Origin: Kutzneria kofuensis
Lineage (GTDB): Bacteria > Actinomycetota > Actinomycetes > Mycobacteriales > Pseudonocardiaceae
Assembly: GCF_014203355.1 (NCBI RefSeq)
Contig: NZ_JACHIR010000001.1
Coordinates: 6,202,038 to 6,266,037 of the forward strand
Length of the DNA: 64,000 nucleotides
Reading direction: 5' to 3'
The position numbers and the translations under genes are program-made. Shown one piece after another: positions 31,594 through 40,125 of the stretch (position 1 is its first letter; each line of letters opens with the position of its first letter). The notes under the pieces are model-generated. The model had not been told where the DNA came from, ran no database searches, and saw only the letters and a list, made by a program, of their open reading frames with translations.

Positions 31594-34343
31594 GGCTGCC
31601 CCTGTTCGTTCTCCACGAGCCGGAGGAACGCGTCCTCCAGCCGCCGCCGCGGCCCCGCCTGCTCGACCGCGATGCCGGCCCGGACCAGCGCGTCGACCGC
31701 CGCCGACCGGGCCGTCGTGCCCAGGTCCGCGTGCACGAGCTGGCCGTCGGCGGTGACCGACGACGTGCCGTTCAGGTCACGCAGCACCCGGGCGGCGTCG
31801 GTGACGCGGTCGACCCGGAACGTCGCCTCGCCGCCGCCGGCGACGATGTCGTCCACGTCGCCCGCCGCGACCAGCCGGCCGCGGTGCATCACCACGACGT
31901 GGCTGCAGGACTGCTCCACCTCGGACAGCAGGTGGCTGGAGACGACGACGGTGCGACCCGTCGCCGCGTACCGCTTGAGCACGTCCCGCATCTGGTGGAT
32001 CTGCGGCGGGTCCAGCCCGTTGGTGGGTTCGTCGAGCACGAGCAGGTCCGGCAGGCCGAGCATGGCCTGCGCGATGGCCAGCCGCTGCCGCATGCCCTGG
32101 CTGTACGTGCCGACCCGGCGCCGCACCGCGTCGCCGAGGCCGGCGATCTCCAGGGCCTGCTCCAGGTGCGCCTCGGCCGGCGGCCGCCCCGTCGCAGCCC
32201 AGTACAGCCGCAGGTTGGCCGTGCCGGACAGGTGCGGCAGGAAGCCGGCGCCCTCCACGAACGAGCCGATCCGTGACAGCACCGGCGCGCCGGCGTGCAC
32301 CCGGTGGCCGAACACCCGGATCTCGCCGGCAGTGGGCCGGACCAGGCCCATCAGCATTCGCAGCGTGGTCGTCTTGCCGGCGCCGTTCGGTCCGAGCAGG
32401 CCCAGGACCTGGCCCTTCTCCACCCGGAACGACAGGTCCTTCACGGCCGTCAGCCGGCCCGGGTACGACTTGGTCAGCCCGGTGATCACCATCGGCACGT
32501 CGACCAGGTCCGGGTCGACGTCGCCGCCGCCCCGGCGGCGCAGCGCGGCGACCAGCGCCGCCAGCAGGCCGAGGCCGAGAATGACCGCGATGCCGATCAC
32601 CGGTCCGGCCGGGATGCCGCTGCCGGAGGCGCTGGCGCCGTTGACCACGGGCACTCGCAGCGGGCCGGCCAAGGTGACCGTCCGCACCGACGGCGCGGTC
32701 TGGTTCGCGTACGCCTGGTCCGTCGTCGTGACGACCAGTTGCAGCCGGTGTCCGGCGGCTACCGGCCGGACGATGCCGGCGAGGCTGACGTTCACGTCGA
32801 CAGACGAGCCGTCGGCCGGCAGTTGCACCCGGAACGGCGCGACCGCCGATCCGGGCAGCGTCCGCCGCCCGTCGGGGCCGACGTCGTAGAGCTTGGCGAA
32901 CAGCACGGTGTCGCCGGAATCGCCCTCGGCCGGCACCGGCGCCCGGCCGATACGCAGCGTCGTGAGGGTGGAGCCGGCGATCGTCAGCGGCGACCCCAGC
33001 GGCTCGCTCGTGAAGACGGCGGACTGCCCGGGCAGGTCCACGGCGAGACCACCGGCCAGGCCGGCCGCCGATCCACCGAGCAGTGCCGTCCCCACGCCGG
33101 GCAGGCTGCTCACGGACGCGGGGCTGCCGCCCGGTGGCGTGATCACCGGCTGCTGCGGGCCGGTCAGGAGCACCTTCTGCCGGGCCGTCGGATCGTTGCG
33201 CAGACCGGGATAGTCCGGCGCGGCGATGGTCCGCAGCGTCGGCGCGCCGCGGGCCCGGATCGTGCCCTGCACGTCGTACGAGAAGCCGGTGCCGGGATCG
33301 GGAGCGTTGCCGTGCTTGAGGTAGAAGGCGAACCAGTCGGCGACCTCGGCCCGGACGTCGTCGCCGGGCGCGCCGCCGTCGTGGCCGCCCGGGTACCAGG
33401 AGACCTTGACCGGGACGTTGTTCTTCGCCAGCTGCCGGGCCGTGGCGTCGGCCTGGTCCAGCCCGAACAGCGTGTCCTGCTCGCCCTGCACCAGCAGCGT
33501 CGGGGCGCTGATCCCGTCGGCGACGCTGACCGGCGAGTTGCGCCGCAGCAGGTCGATCGTGGCCTGGTCGGCGCGCCCGGTGGTGGCGACCCGCGTGTAG
33601 GCCGCGCACACGTCCGGGGCGAACCGCCCGCACGAACTGGCCGCACCCGGCCGGATGCCGGTCATCGCGCTGCCGAAGAGGTTGCCCGCCCACGTCTTCT
33701 TGAACACGCCGTCGTCGCCGCCGACGCCCGCGGCCGGTGTCGACCCGTCGATCGGGGCGGCGGTCGCCGCGTCCGGCAGCAGGGCCTTCGACAGGTCGTT
33801 GTACGTGATCAGGGACGCGACGGCGTCGACCCGCTTGTCCTTGTCCAGGCCGGCGAGCATCAGCGCCAGCGCGCCGCCGTACGAGCCGCCCATGACGCCG
33901 ACGCGCGGGTCGTCCTGCTTGTCCTGGACGACCTCGGGCTGCCGGGACAGCCACCCGACCAGCTGGTCGGCGTCCCGCACCTCGTAGTCCGGCGAGTTCA
34001 ACTCGATCTGTCCGGTGCTGCGGCCGAAGCCGCGGGCCGAGTAGGCCAGCACCGCGAACCCGCGCCGGGCCAGGTCGGTCGCGTCGTCGGCGAGGTCGGC
34101 CTTGGTCTGGCCGAAGCCCGGCGACACGATCACCGCCGGCGCCGGTGTCGTCTCCGGCACGTAGAACGTGGCGTCCAGCTGGATCGGCTGCTTGGCGTCG
34201 TCCGGGCCGTCGACCACGTCGATCAGCACGTCCCGGGAACTGATCGACGGTTGCGGCGCGGGCCGGGTCATCCACAGCACGCCCGCCACCGCGAGCAGCA
34301 GCAGGACGACGAGACCCACCGCGGGCCATGTGCGGCTGGTCAA
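31590..34343 (-). CDS. Membrane-anchored X-Pro-peptidase-like hydrolase fused to an ABC ATPase
   Basis: 917 residues from TTG 34343, which overlaps the previous stop (TTGA). Order: N-terminal membrane anchor (about 8-26); CocE/S15-type alpha/beta-hydrolase with GVMGGSYGGALALM (Ser154), VQGEQDTLFGLDQA and GGHDGG; a beta-rich domain (about 420-560); a second membrane span (about 578-601); then an ABC ATPase with LGPNGAGKTTTL (Walker A, about 651), YSQGMRQRLAIAQAM (signature) and LLVLDEPTNGLDPP (Walker B). Topology puts the hydrolase outside and the ATPase inside. The permease partner follows directly. Its export substrate is unknown; the hydrolase may process the cargo or confer drug resistance. 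Confidence 0.9.
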   Translation of the reverse strand: MTSRTWPAVGLVVLLLLAVAGVLWMTRPAPQPSISSRDVLIDVVDGPDDAKQPIQLDATFYVPETTPAPAVIVSPGFGQTKADLADDATDLARRGFAVLAYSARGFGRSTGQIELNSPDYEVRDADQLVGWLSRQPEVVQDKQDDPRVGVMGGSYGGALALMLAGLDKDKRVDAVASLITYNDLSKALLPDAATAAPIDGSTPAAGVGGDDGVFKKTWAGNLFGSAMTGIRPGAASSCGRFAPDVCAAYTRVATTGRADQATIDLLRRNSPVSVADGISAPTLLVQGEQDTLFGLDQADATARQLAKNNVPVKVSWYPGGHDGGAPGDDVRAEVADWFAFYLKHGNAPDPGTGFSYDVQGTIRARGAPTLRTIAAPDYPGLRNDPTARQKVLLTGPQQPVITPPGGSPASVSSLPGVGTALLGGSAAGLAGGLAVDLPGQSAVFTSEPLGSPLTIAGSTLTTLRIGRAPVPAEGDSGDTVLFAKLYDVGPDGRRTLPGSAVAPFRVQLPADGSSVDVNVSLAGIVRPVAAGHRLQLVVTTTDQAYANQTAPSVRTVTLAGPLRVPVVNGASASGSGIPAGPVIGIAVILGLGLLAALVAALRRRGGGDVDPDLVDVPMVITGLTKSYPGRLTAVKDLSFRVEKGQVLGLLGPNGAGKTTTLRMLMGLVRPTAGEIRVFGHRVHAGAPVLSRIGSFVEGAGFLPHLSGTANLRLYWAATGRPPAEAHLEQALEIAGLGDAVRRRVGTYSQGMRQRLAIAQAMLGLPDLLVLDEPTNGLDPPQIHQMRDVLKRYAATGRTVVVSSHLLSEVEQSCSHVVVMHRGRLVAAGDVDDIVAGGGEATFRVDRVTDAARVLRDLNGTSSVTADGQLVHADLGTTARSAAVDALVRAGIAVEQAGPRRRLEDAFLRLVENEQGQP

Positions 34344-34648
34344 AGCTCTCCCCGTGCGTCGAGCACCTCGCTGACGTGTTCGACCATCGGCGGTTCGTCG
34401 AAGAACTCGCTGACCGCGGTACGCCAGTTGACGAGGTGCTCGGAGTAGTAGAACTGCTGGGTGTGCGACTCGAGCGAGTCCCACTCGGTGATCACCAGAT
34501 ACCGGCACGGATCCTCGACGCTGCGGGTCAGCTTGGCCGACCGGCAGCCCGGGCTGGCCAGGATGTGCTCGATCGCGCTCCGGGACGCGTCGACGAAGGC
34601 GTCTGCGCAACCCGCCCGGATGTGGATCTCGGCGATCGTGAGGATCAC
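34340..34648 (-). CDS. Antibiotic biosynthesis monooxygenase (ABM) domain protein
   Basis: 102 residues from GTG 34648, VILTIAEIHIRAGCADAFVDASRSAIEHILASPGCRSAKLTRSVEDPCRYLVITEWDS..., a ferredoxin-like ABM fold. Members include cofactor-free monooxygenases and haem-degrading enzymes, and many have no known substrate. Translational overlap with the hydrolase-ABC fusion places it first in that operon. The longer open frame to 34750 runs into the palindrome at 34703 and is not family-like. Confidence 0.8.
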   Translation of the reverse strand: MILTIAEIHIRAGCADAFVDASRSAIEHILASPGCRSAKLTRSVEDPCRYLVITEWDSLESHTQQFYYSEHLVNWRTAVSEFFDEPPMVEHVSEVLDARGEL

Positions 34649-34702
34649 GGGGTGAATCGTGTCATGGGCTCCCGAAGGTGTGGTGACCGGTTGTCCGTGG
34701 AA

Positions 34703-34810
34703 CCCCGGCGAGTCACGCTCTGGGACACCCCGAATGCAGGTTTCGGGCACACCCGTTCGGAGGTACCCGAAACCGGCATTCGCCCTGCCTGAGAGCGTGA
34801 CTCGCCGGGG
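34703..34810. repeat. 108-bp imperfect palindrome
   Basis: The outer 19 bp are a perfect inverted repeat (34703-34721 with 34792-34810, built on CCCCGGCGAGTCACGCTCT). Inside, GAATGC-GGTTTCGGG faces CCCGAAACC-GCATTC. It lies between divergent genes (ABM and terC), so it is not placed as a simple terminator. It may be a MITE-like or REP-like element. Confidence 0.75.
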
Positions 34811-34876
34811 TGGCGAGGTGAGGTTGCCCGCCCTGGCTGGCTTCGGACAGGGGGCATGAGGGACACTGGGTGTGTT

Positions 34877-35012
34877 GGAGGGGAGTATTCCCCCGCGGCG
34901 GCGTCGTCAGCACGGTGTTCGACGAGGAGCACCCGGTTCCGCCGGTCGGCATCCCCCGGGATGTCGGCGGAAGAGACCTCCGGTCAGTGGCGCACGCCCT
35001 AGGACCGGAGGT
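34877..35012 (+). ncRNA. yybP-ykoY (Mn2+) riboswitch with translational expression platform
   Basis: The class-defining blocks occur in order: GGAGGGGAGTA (34877), CGTCGTCAGCACG, ACCCGGTTCCGCC and GGAAGAGACCTCC (ending 34981). GGAGG at the 5' end and CCTCC at the 3' end close stem P1. The same CCTCC also belongs to ACCTCCGGTC (34976-34985), which is perfectly complementary to GACCGGAGGT (35003-35012), the segment holding the terC ribosome binding site. Metal binding would favour P1 and free the site (ON); without metal the site is hidden. The downstream TerC protein fits this class. Confidence 0.85.
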
Positions 35013-35018
35013 TGTTCA

Positions 35019-36050
35019 ATGATCGTCCCACTGTGGTTGTGGATCGCCACCCTCGGTGGACTGGCTGTCCTCCTCGCCCTTGACCTGGTGATAGTCGACC
35101 GCCACCCGCACGTTGTGAAGGTGGGCGAGGCGGCGCGGTGGGTCGTCTTCTACATCGCCTGTGCGCTGGCGTTCGCCGGCGGTCTGTGGTGGTTCGCCGG
35201 CTCGACGCCGGCCAGCGAGTTCATCGCCGGCTATCTCACCGAGTACTCGCTGTCGGTGGACAACCTGTTCGTCTTCGTGATCATCATGACCACGTTCGCC
35301 GTGCCGAAGATCCACCAGCACCGGGTGCTGCTGGTCGGCGTGGTGCTGGCGCTGCTGATGCGCGGCGTCTTCATCGGCGTCGGCGCGGTGGTGATCAGCC
35401 ACTTCAGCGCGGTCTTCTACCTGTTCGGCGCGTTCCTGGTCTACACGGCGGTGCAGATGGCCCGCTCGCAGGGCCAGTCGCACGACGACGAGGAGTACAA
35501 GGAGAACCTGATGATCAGGCTCTCCCGCAAGGTCCTCCCGGTGACGGACGACTACCACGACGCCAAGTCGTTCGTGCGGCACAACGGCCGCCGCATGGTG
35601 ACCCCGATGCTGATCGTGATGATCGCCATCGGCACCACCGACCTGCTGTTCGCCCTGGACTCCATCCCGGCGATCTTCGGCCTGACCAAGGAGCCCTACC
35701 TGGTCTTCACGGCCAACGCCTTCGCGCTGATGGGCCTGCGGCAGCTGTACTTCCTCATCGGCGGCCTGCTGGACCGGCTGGTGTACCTGCCGATCGGCCT
35801 GTCGGTGCTGCTGGGCTTCATCGGCCTGAAGCTGATCCTGGAGGCCCTGCACGACAACGAGCTGCCGTTCATCAACGGCGGCGAGGGGCTGCCGGTGTGG
35901 GAGATCAGCACCGGCACCTCGCTCACGGTGATCGGCGTCGTCCTGGTCGTCACCACCGTGGCCAGCCTGATCAAGACGCACGTCACGGGCAAGGCCGGCA
36001 GCACCGGAAAGCCCAAGACAACCGGCAAGCCGAACACCGAAGCGGCCTAG
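35019..36050 (+). CDS. terC: TerC family membrane protein, probable manganese exporter
   Basis: 343 residues from ATG 35019, which has GGAGG 7 bases upstream inside the riboswitch hairpin. Multiple membrane spans carry the family motifs: EYSLSVDNLFVFVIIMTTFAVP and GTTDLLFALDSIPAIFGLT (acidic residues in the membrane, likely metal ligands), then YLVFTANAFALMGLRQLYFL. TerC/Alx proteins move Mn2+ and protect from metal stress. The C-terminal 25 residues are Lys/Thr-rich and disordered. Confidence 0.93.
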   Translation: MIVPLWLWIATLGGLAVLLALDLVIVDRHPHVVKVGEAARWVVFYIACALAFAGGLWWFAGSTPASEFIAGYLTEYSLSVDNLFVFVIIMTTFAVPKIHQHRVLLVGVVLALLMRGVFIGVGAVVISHFSAVFYLFGAFLVYTAVQMARSQGQSHDDEEYKENLMIRLSRKVLPVTDDYHDAKSFVRHNGRRMVTPMLIVMIAIGTTDLLFALDSIPAIFGLTKEPYLVFTANAFALMGLRQLYFLIGGLLDRLVYLPIGLSVLLGFIGLKLILEALHDNELPFINGGEGLPVWEISTGTSLTVIGVVLVVTTVASLIKTHVTGKAGSTGKPKTTGKPNTEAA

Positions 36051-36065
36051 AGGTACGGTCGCCGG

Positions 36066-37985
36066 GTGCGCCCTGAAGACGTCGCGCTGCTGCGCGTGCC
36101 CGGTTCCGTCACCCTTCGCGGCGATCTGCTGCTCACCGACGTGGCCCGCCCCGACCTGGAGTCCGACAGCTACCGGGGCGGGCTCGTCCGGGTGCCGACG
36201 GACGGTTCCGAGCCGCAGCCGTGGACCCGGGGCGAGCGGGACACGGCGCCGCGGATCTCCCCGGACGGGCGCTGGGTCGCCTTCCTGCGTGACCGCCAGC
36301 TCTACGTCATCGCCACGGACGGCGGCGAGGCCCGCCGGGTGACCGACCTGCCCGGCGGCGCCGGCACGCCGGTGTGGGCCCCGGACTCCCGCCGCGTCGC
36401 CTTCGCGGCGAGGGTGCCCGAGGAGGGCCGCTACGGCATCGACGGCGCACCGGCGGCCGAGGCCGAGGCGCCGCGCCGGATCACCGACCTGCGGTACCGG
36501 CTGGACGGCGTCGGCTTCCTCCGCGACCGCGTCCAGCAGCTGTTCGTCGTCGACGTCCTGGCCGAGGAGGAGCCTCACCGGCTGACCGACGGCGATGTCG
36601 ACCTCGACGACCCGACGTGGACTCCGGACGGCCAGCACGTGTTGGCCGTCGGCGCACGGCAGGACGCCGGGCCGCAGAACCTGCACGACGACGTGTACGC
36701 CGTGCCCGCGGCCGGCGGCCAGCTGGTCGTCGCCGTCCGCGGCGAGGGCATGATCACCTCTATCGCCGCCGCCGAAGGGCGGATCTACCTGCTCGGCTCC
36801 GAGTTCACCGGCCTGGCGGCGCGGCCGCTGCCCGATGGCGTGTGGGTCGCGCCGTTCGACCCGGCCGGCTCCCCGCAGCCGCCGCGGCTGCTGACCGATC
36901 CGCGGACCGTCGACTGCGAAGGCGGCACCGGCAACCTCGTCGTCACGGCGGACGGCGTCCTCGCGCTGGTCCGCAACCGGGGCGCGGTGGAGCTGCGTCT
37001 GGTGCCCGTCGACGCCGACCGGGCCCCGCTCGACGACCTTCCCGTCATCGCGGGCGGCCAGGTGGTCGTCAAGACGTTCGCCGAGGACGCCGGCCGCATC
37101 GCGGTGGTCGTGTCGACGCCCGAGAGCGCTGGCGAGGTCGTCCTGGTCGGCACGGACGTCAAGACCGACTTCGGCGCCGACCTGCGGGCCGCCGGCATCC
37201 GGCCGCTCCGCGAGATCCACGGCACCGCGCCGGACGGCTACCCGGTGCACGGCTGGGTCGTGCTGCCCGAGGGCGACGGCCCGCATCCTGTGCTGCTGAA
37301 CGTCCACGGCGGCCCGTTCATGTACTACGGCTGGGGCCTGTTCGACGAGGCCCAGGTCTATGCCTCCGCCGGCTACGCCGTGGTGCTGCCGAACCCGCGC
37401 GGCTCGGCCGGCTACGGCTTCGACCACGGCGTGGCCATCGTCAACGCGCTGGGCACCGTCGACGCCGACGACGTGCTGGCGCTGCTCGACGCCGCCCTTG
37501 AGCTGCCCGAGTGCGACGCCGAGCGGGTCGGCGTGATGGGCGGCTCCTACGGCGGCTTCATGACCAGCTGGCTGGCCGCCCACCACGGCCACCGGTTCAA
37601 GGCGGCGTGGAGCGAGCGGGCCGTCAACGCCTGGGACTCGTTCGTCGGCTCGTCCGACATCGGCTGGTGGTTCGGGCAGGTTTACTGCGGCTCCGATCCC
37701 GATGTGCAGCGGGCCGTGAGTCCGCTCACCTACGCCGACAAGATCCGCATCCCGTTCGCGGTCGTGCACTCGGAGCAGGACTGGCGCTGTCCCATCGAGC
37801 AGGCCCAGCGCATGTTCGTGGCGCTGAAGAGCAACGGCACCGAGGCTGAGCTGCTGCTTTTCCCCGGCGAGGGGCACGAGCTGACCCGCTCCGGGCGGCC
37901 GGTCCACCGGCGGCAGCGGTTCGACGCCGTGCTCGACTGGTGGCAACGGCACCTCGGGGAATCCATTGGCACCGGGACCCGGTGA
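36066..37985 (+). CDS. S9 family (prolyl oligopeptidase-type) serine peptidase
   Basis: 639 residues, GTG start, 15 bases after terC. The N-terminal beta-propeller (about 1-370) has WD40-like repeats such as RISPDGRWVAFLRDRQLYVI and DPTWTPDGQHVLAVG. The C-terminal alpha/beta-hydrolase holds the triad: Ser494 in GVMGGSYGGFMTSWL, Asp in VVHSEQDWRCPIEQAQ and His in LFPGEGHELTRSG. It cleaves short peptides (dipeptidyl- or acylaminoacyl-peptidase type) and is probably cytoplasmic. The link with terC may only be read-through. Confidence 0.93.
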   Translation: MRPEDVALLRVPGSVTLRGDLLLTDVARPDLESDSYRGGLVRVPTDGSEPQPWTRGERDTAPRISPDGRWVAFLRDRQLYVIATDGGEARRVTDLPGGAGTPVWAPDSRRVAFAARVPEEGRYGIDGAPAAEAEAPRRITDLRYRLDGVGFLRDRVQQLFVVDVLAEEEPHRLTDGDVDLDDPTWTPDGQHVLAVGARQDAGPQNLHDDVYAVPAAGGQLVVAVRGEGMITSIAAAEGRIYLLGSEFTGLAARPLPDGVWVAPFDPAGSPQPPRLLTDPRTVDCEGGTGNLVVTADGVLALVRNRGAVELRLVPVDADRAPLDDLPVIAGGQVVVKTFAEDAGRIAVVVSTPESAGEVVLVGTDVKTDFGADLRAAGIRPLREIHGTAPDGYPVHGWVVLPEGDGPHPVLLNVHGGPFMYYGWGLFDEAQVYASAGYAVVLPNPRGSAGYGFDHGVAIVNALGTVDADDVLALLDAALELPECDAERVGVMGGSYGGFMTSWLAAHHGHRFKAAWSERAVNAWDSFVGSSDIGWWFGQVYCGSDPDVQRAVSPLTYADKIRIPFAVVHSEQDWRCPIEQAQRMFVALKSNGTEAELLLFPGEGHELTRSGRPVHRRQRFDAVLDWWQRHLGESIGTGTR

Positions 37986-38002
37986 TTTGGCAGGCTCCCG
38001 TC

Positions 38003-38581
38003 ATGACATGGACGGTGCGACGGGCCGATTCCGGTGACGTTCGCGAGCTGGCCAGGATCAACCAGGAGTCCTGGCGAAATGCCGCTCGCGGCACGGTGCC
38101 GGACGTGTTGCTCGACCGGATGCTGCCGGAGAGCCACCTGAACGGATGGCGGCGATGGGTGTGCCTACCCGACCCCGACGGGGTGTTCGTCGCCGAGGAC
38201 GCCGAGGGGCGAATAGGGTCCTACTGTGTCGTCGCGGAGGCCCGTGACGACGATGACGTGCACGCCGACCTGCGTACCGGCGAACTCGTGGGGGTGCACG
38301 CCGATCCCGAGTGCCAGGGCACCGGCGCCGGCCGGATCGTGCACGACGCCGCCCTGGACCACCTGGCCGACCAGGGCTTCCGGTACGCCGTGCTGTGGGT
38401 GCTCCAGGACGACTGGACCACCCGCTCCTTCTACGCCCATCTCGGCTGGCGGCACGACGGCGCCGCCAAGGAACACGTTGTCGGCGAGCACCGATTGGGG
38501 CTGGTCCGCTACGGCAGGTTTCTTCCTGCCCGCCGACGCAACCACCCCCCGTCCGGCTGGCGATTCCCCGCCTTCGGCTGA
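38003..38581 (+). CDS. GNAT family N-acetyltransferase
   Basis: 192 residues from ATG 38003, MTWTVRRADSGDVRELARINQESWRNA. The acetyl-CoA loop is ELVGVHADPECQGTGAGRIVHDAALDHLADQGFRYAVLWVL, followed by TTRSFYAHLGWRHDG. The substrate is unknown. It ends 3 bases from the converging RES toxin gene. Confidence 0.88.
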   Translation: MTWTVRRADSGDVRELARINQESWRNAARGTVPDVLLDRMLPESHLNGWRRWVCLPDPDGVFVAEDAEGRIGSYCVVAEARDDDDVHADLRTGELVGVHADPECQGTGAGRIVHDAALDHLADQGFRYAVLWVLQDDWTTRSFYAHLGWRHDGAAKEHVVGEHRLGLVRYGRFLPARRRNHPPSGWRFPAFG

Positions 38582-38590
38582 GCCTCAGCC
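38576..38590. terminator. Palindrome across two convergent stop codons
   Basis: GGCTGAGCCTCAGCC has 7-bp arms around one base and includes the TGA of the acetyltransferase and the TGA of the RES gene on the other strand. It is a short candidate bidirectional terminator. Confidence 0.35.
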
Positions 38591-39241
38591 CAACATGATG
38601 TAGTTCAGTTCCTCGCAGATCCGGCTCAGCGGCAGGTCAAGGCCCGGATGCTCCAGCGGCAGCAGCACGTCGGGGGCGTCCGGCATGGCATTGCCGCCGG
38701 GCGGGTCCCACAGGCAGATGGCCGGGTCGCCGGCGTCCATCGACGAGCGGTACCAGAGGCCGTCGAGCTCCGGGTAGGCGGCGCGGATGGTCCGCGCCCA
38801 CGCCTGCGTCAGGTCCTTGGGGCCGCTGCTGATCTCCTGGGACGCGCCGGCCCGGGTCGGCCACAGCCCGGCCAGGTCGAGCAGCCGCAGGGTCCGCTTG
38901 GGCCGGAACACGACCAGGTGCGGCCGCCGCGTCTTGCGGTCGACGGTGGACGTCGCCTGGTACACCTCGGCGACGCTGGTCCGCACCGAGAGTCCGAAGT
39001 AGAGGACGCCGTGCGCCGGGTCGTCCGCCGGGACGCCGTCGGGCGTCGGCGGGTGCGGGTCGAACCGGGCGTGCGGCAGCGGGCCGGTGTACCGGAAGGA
39101 GTTCCACCGCTGCGGGTGGCTGCCGCCCGCCGTGAAGATGCGGACCAGCCGGGTCGCGCGGTGCACCGCCACCACATCCTCGGCGCGGCGCAGAAGCGCC
39201 TGCAGCACTGCGGGTGCCGGCGGTGGGGGGAGCCGAGCCAT
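38585..39241 (-). CDS. RES domain toxin
   Basis: 218 residues. The RES-domain landmarks are visible: VRIFTAGGSHPQRWNSFRYTG (Arg), GVLYFGLSVRTSVAEVYQ (Glu) and GLWYRSSMDAGDPAICLWD (Ser), giving the R-E-S triad for which the fold is named. Characterised RES toxins break down NAD+ and are held by Xre/ParS-type antitoxins. The gene upstream encodes the likely antitoxin, 99 bases away, and both are on the minus strand. Confidence 0.87.
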   Translation of the reverse strand: MARLPPPPAPAVLQALLRRAEDVVAVHRATRLVRIFTAGGSHPQRWNSFRYTGPLPHARFDPHPPTPDGVPADDPAHGVLYFGLSVRTSVAEVYQATSTVDRKTRRPHLVVFRPKRTLRLLDLAGLWPTRAGASQEISSGPKDLTQAWARTIRAAYPELDGLWYRSSMDAGDPAICLWDPPGGNAMPDAPDVLLPLEHPGLDLPLSRICEELNYIMLG

Positions 39242-39321
39242 TCAGATACGTCGTTTCCGTTCGGGGATGGTGCAGGGGCCGACCCCACATGCTGCCGGGT
39301 CGGGCCGGATGTCGATCATTG

Positions 39322-39334
39322 AGGGGGCATTCCT
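39322..39334. repeat. Partial copy of the AGGGGGCATTCCT repeat
   Basis: This 13-base core is identical to part of the large hairpin at 8979-9033, but only one arm is present. It lies between antitoxin and toxin genes. A related GGGGGAATGCCCCC occurs at 40057-40070. Confidence 0.45.
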
Positions 39335-39340
39335 CGGGCG

Positions 39341-39925
39341 TCAGGCCGGTGTGCCGAGCATGGCGGCCTGGGCGGCGACGCGCCGGGGATCGCCGCCGGC
39401 GAGCAGCCAGGCCCGGGGCGTGCCGGGGGCGTCGCCGACCGGGAAGTCCGACTGCGGCGTCGTCATGAAGCCGGCCAGCACCAGCGGCGGCTGGTCCTCG
39501 GGCATGGCGGCGAGCACCACCTCCAGCCCGGGCAGCACGCCGGAGTCGGTGAACTGCCACGCGGGCAGCCGCCAGCTGCCGCGGTCCTTCCAGCCGGCGA
39601 GCCGGCCGGCGGCGAGGCGGTGGCGGATACGGCTGGTGTCGACGTCGAGTACCCGGGCGGCGTCGGTGACCGTCAGCGCGGTGTCCAGCAGCACGGTCTG
39701 GGCGGCGAGCTCGCGGGCGCGCGGCTCGAAGTCGTCCTCGCGCAGGCCGCCGAGGTCGAGGCCGACGTCGGTGAGCGCGACCTGCTGCTCGGGTGTGAAG
39801 TAGGTCGCCGGCTCCGGGTGGGGCGGCGACAGCCGCTTGGCGACGTCCTCGACCAGGGTGAGGAACTCGTCGGCGGTGACCCGTAGGCCCGCCTTGGCCA
39901 GTACAGTCTCCAACGCCATGGTCAT
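39341..39925 (-). CDS. Antitoxin of the RES toxin (HTH/Xre-MbcA-like)
   Basis: 194 residues from ATG 39925. The central part, LTVTDAARVLDVDTSRIRHRLAAGRLAGWKDRGSWRLPAWQF, is a helix-turn-helix of the excisionase/Xre-like kind, and the C-terminal part (FMTTPQSDFPVGDAPGTPRAWLLAGGDPRRVA) resembles the toxin-binding domain of actinobacterial MbcA/ParS-type antitoxins. A TACCCT box at 39937-39932 sits 7 bases from the ATG, so the mRNA is probably leaderless. TGCGCGTGCGCA (39941-39952) just upstream could be its autoregulatory operator. Confidence 0.78.
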   Translation of the reverse strand: MTMALETVLAKAGLRVTADEFLTLVEDVAKRLSPPHPEPATYFTPEQQVALTDVGLDLGGLREDDFEPRARELAAQTVLLDTALTVTDAARVLDVDTSRIRHRLAAGRLAGWKDRGSWRLPAWQFTDSGVLPGLEVVLAAMPEDQPPLVLAGFMTTPQSDFPVGDAPGTPRAWLLAGGDPRRVAAQAAMLGTPA

Positions 39926-40125
39926 ACGCACAGGGTAGCCTGCGCGTGCGCATTCGTGCGACAGGTGTCACCCGAATCACCGTGGAATTCGACCGACCGC
40001 ACCCGTCCAGCCACTCTACGTAGGCACTACCTAGCCAAAACGGCCGGAGTGCCCTTGGGGGAATGCCCCCGGCGGCGACCCGTTACCCTGGCCTTCTTGT
40101 GACAGGCCGACTCGTAAGGGAACCG

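Noticed and set aside
34649-34750. N-terminal extension of the ABM protein
   Set aside because: It runs into the 108-bp palindrome and has no similarity to the ABM fold. GTG 34648 starts exactly where the fold begins.
35016-37952. Nearly 1000-codon open frame antisense to terC and the S9 peptidase
   Set aside because: Low-complexity shadow of two clearly identified genes, with no recognisable motif.
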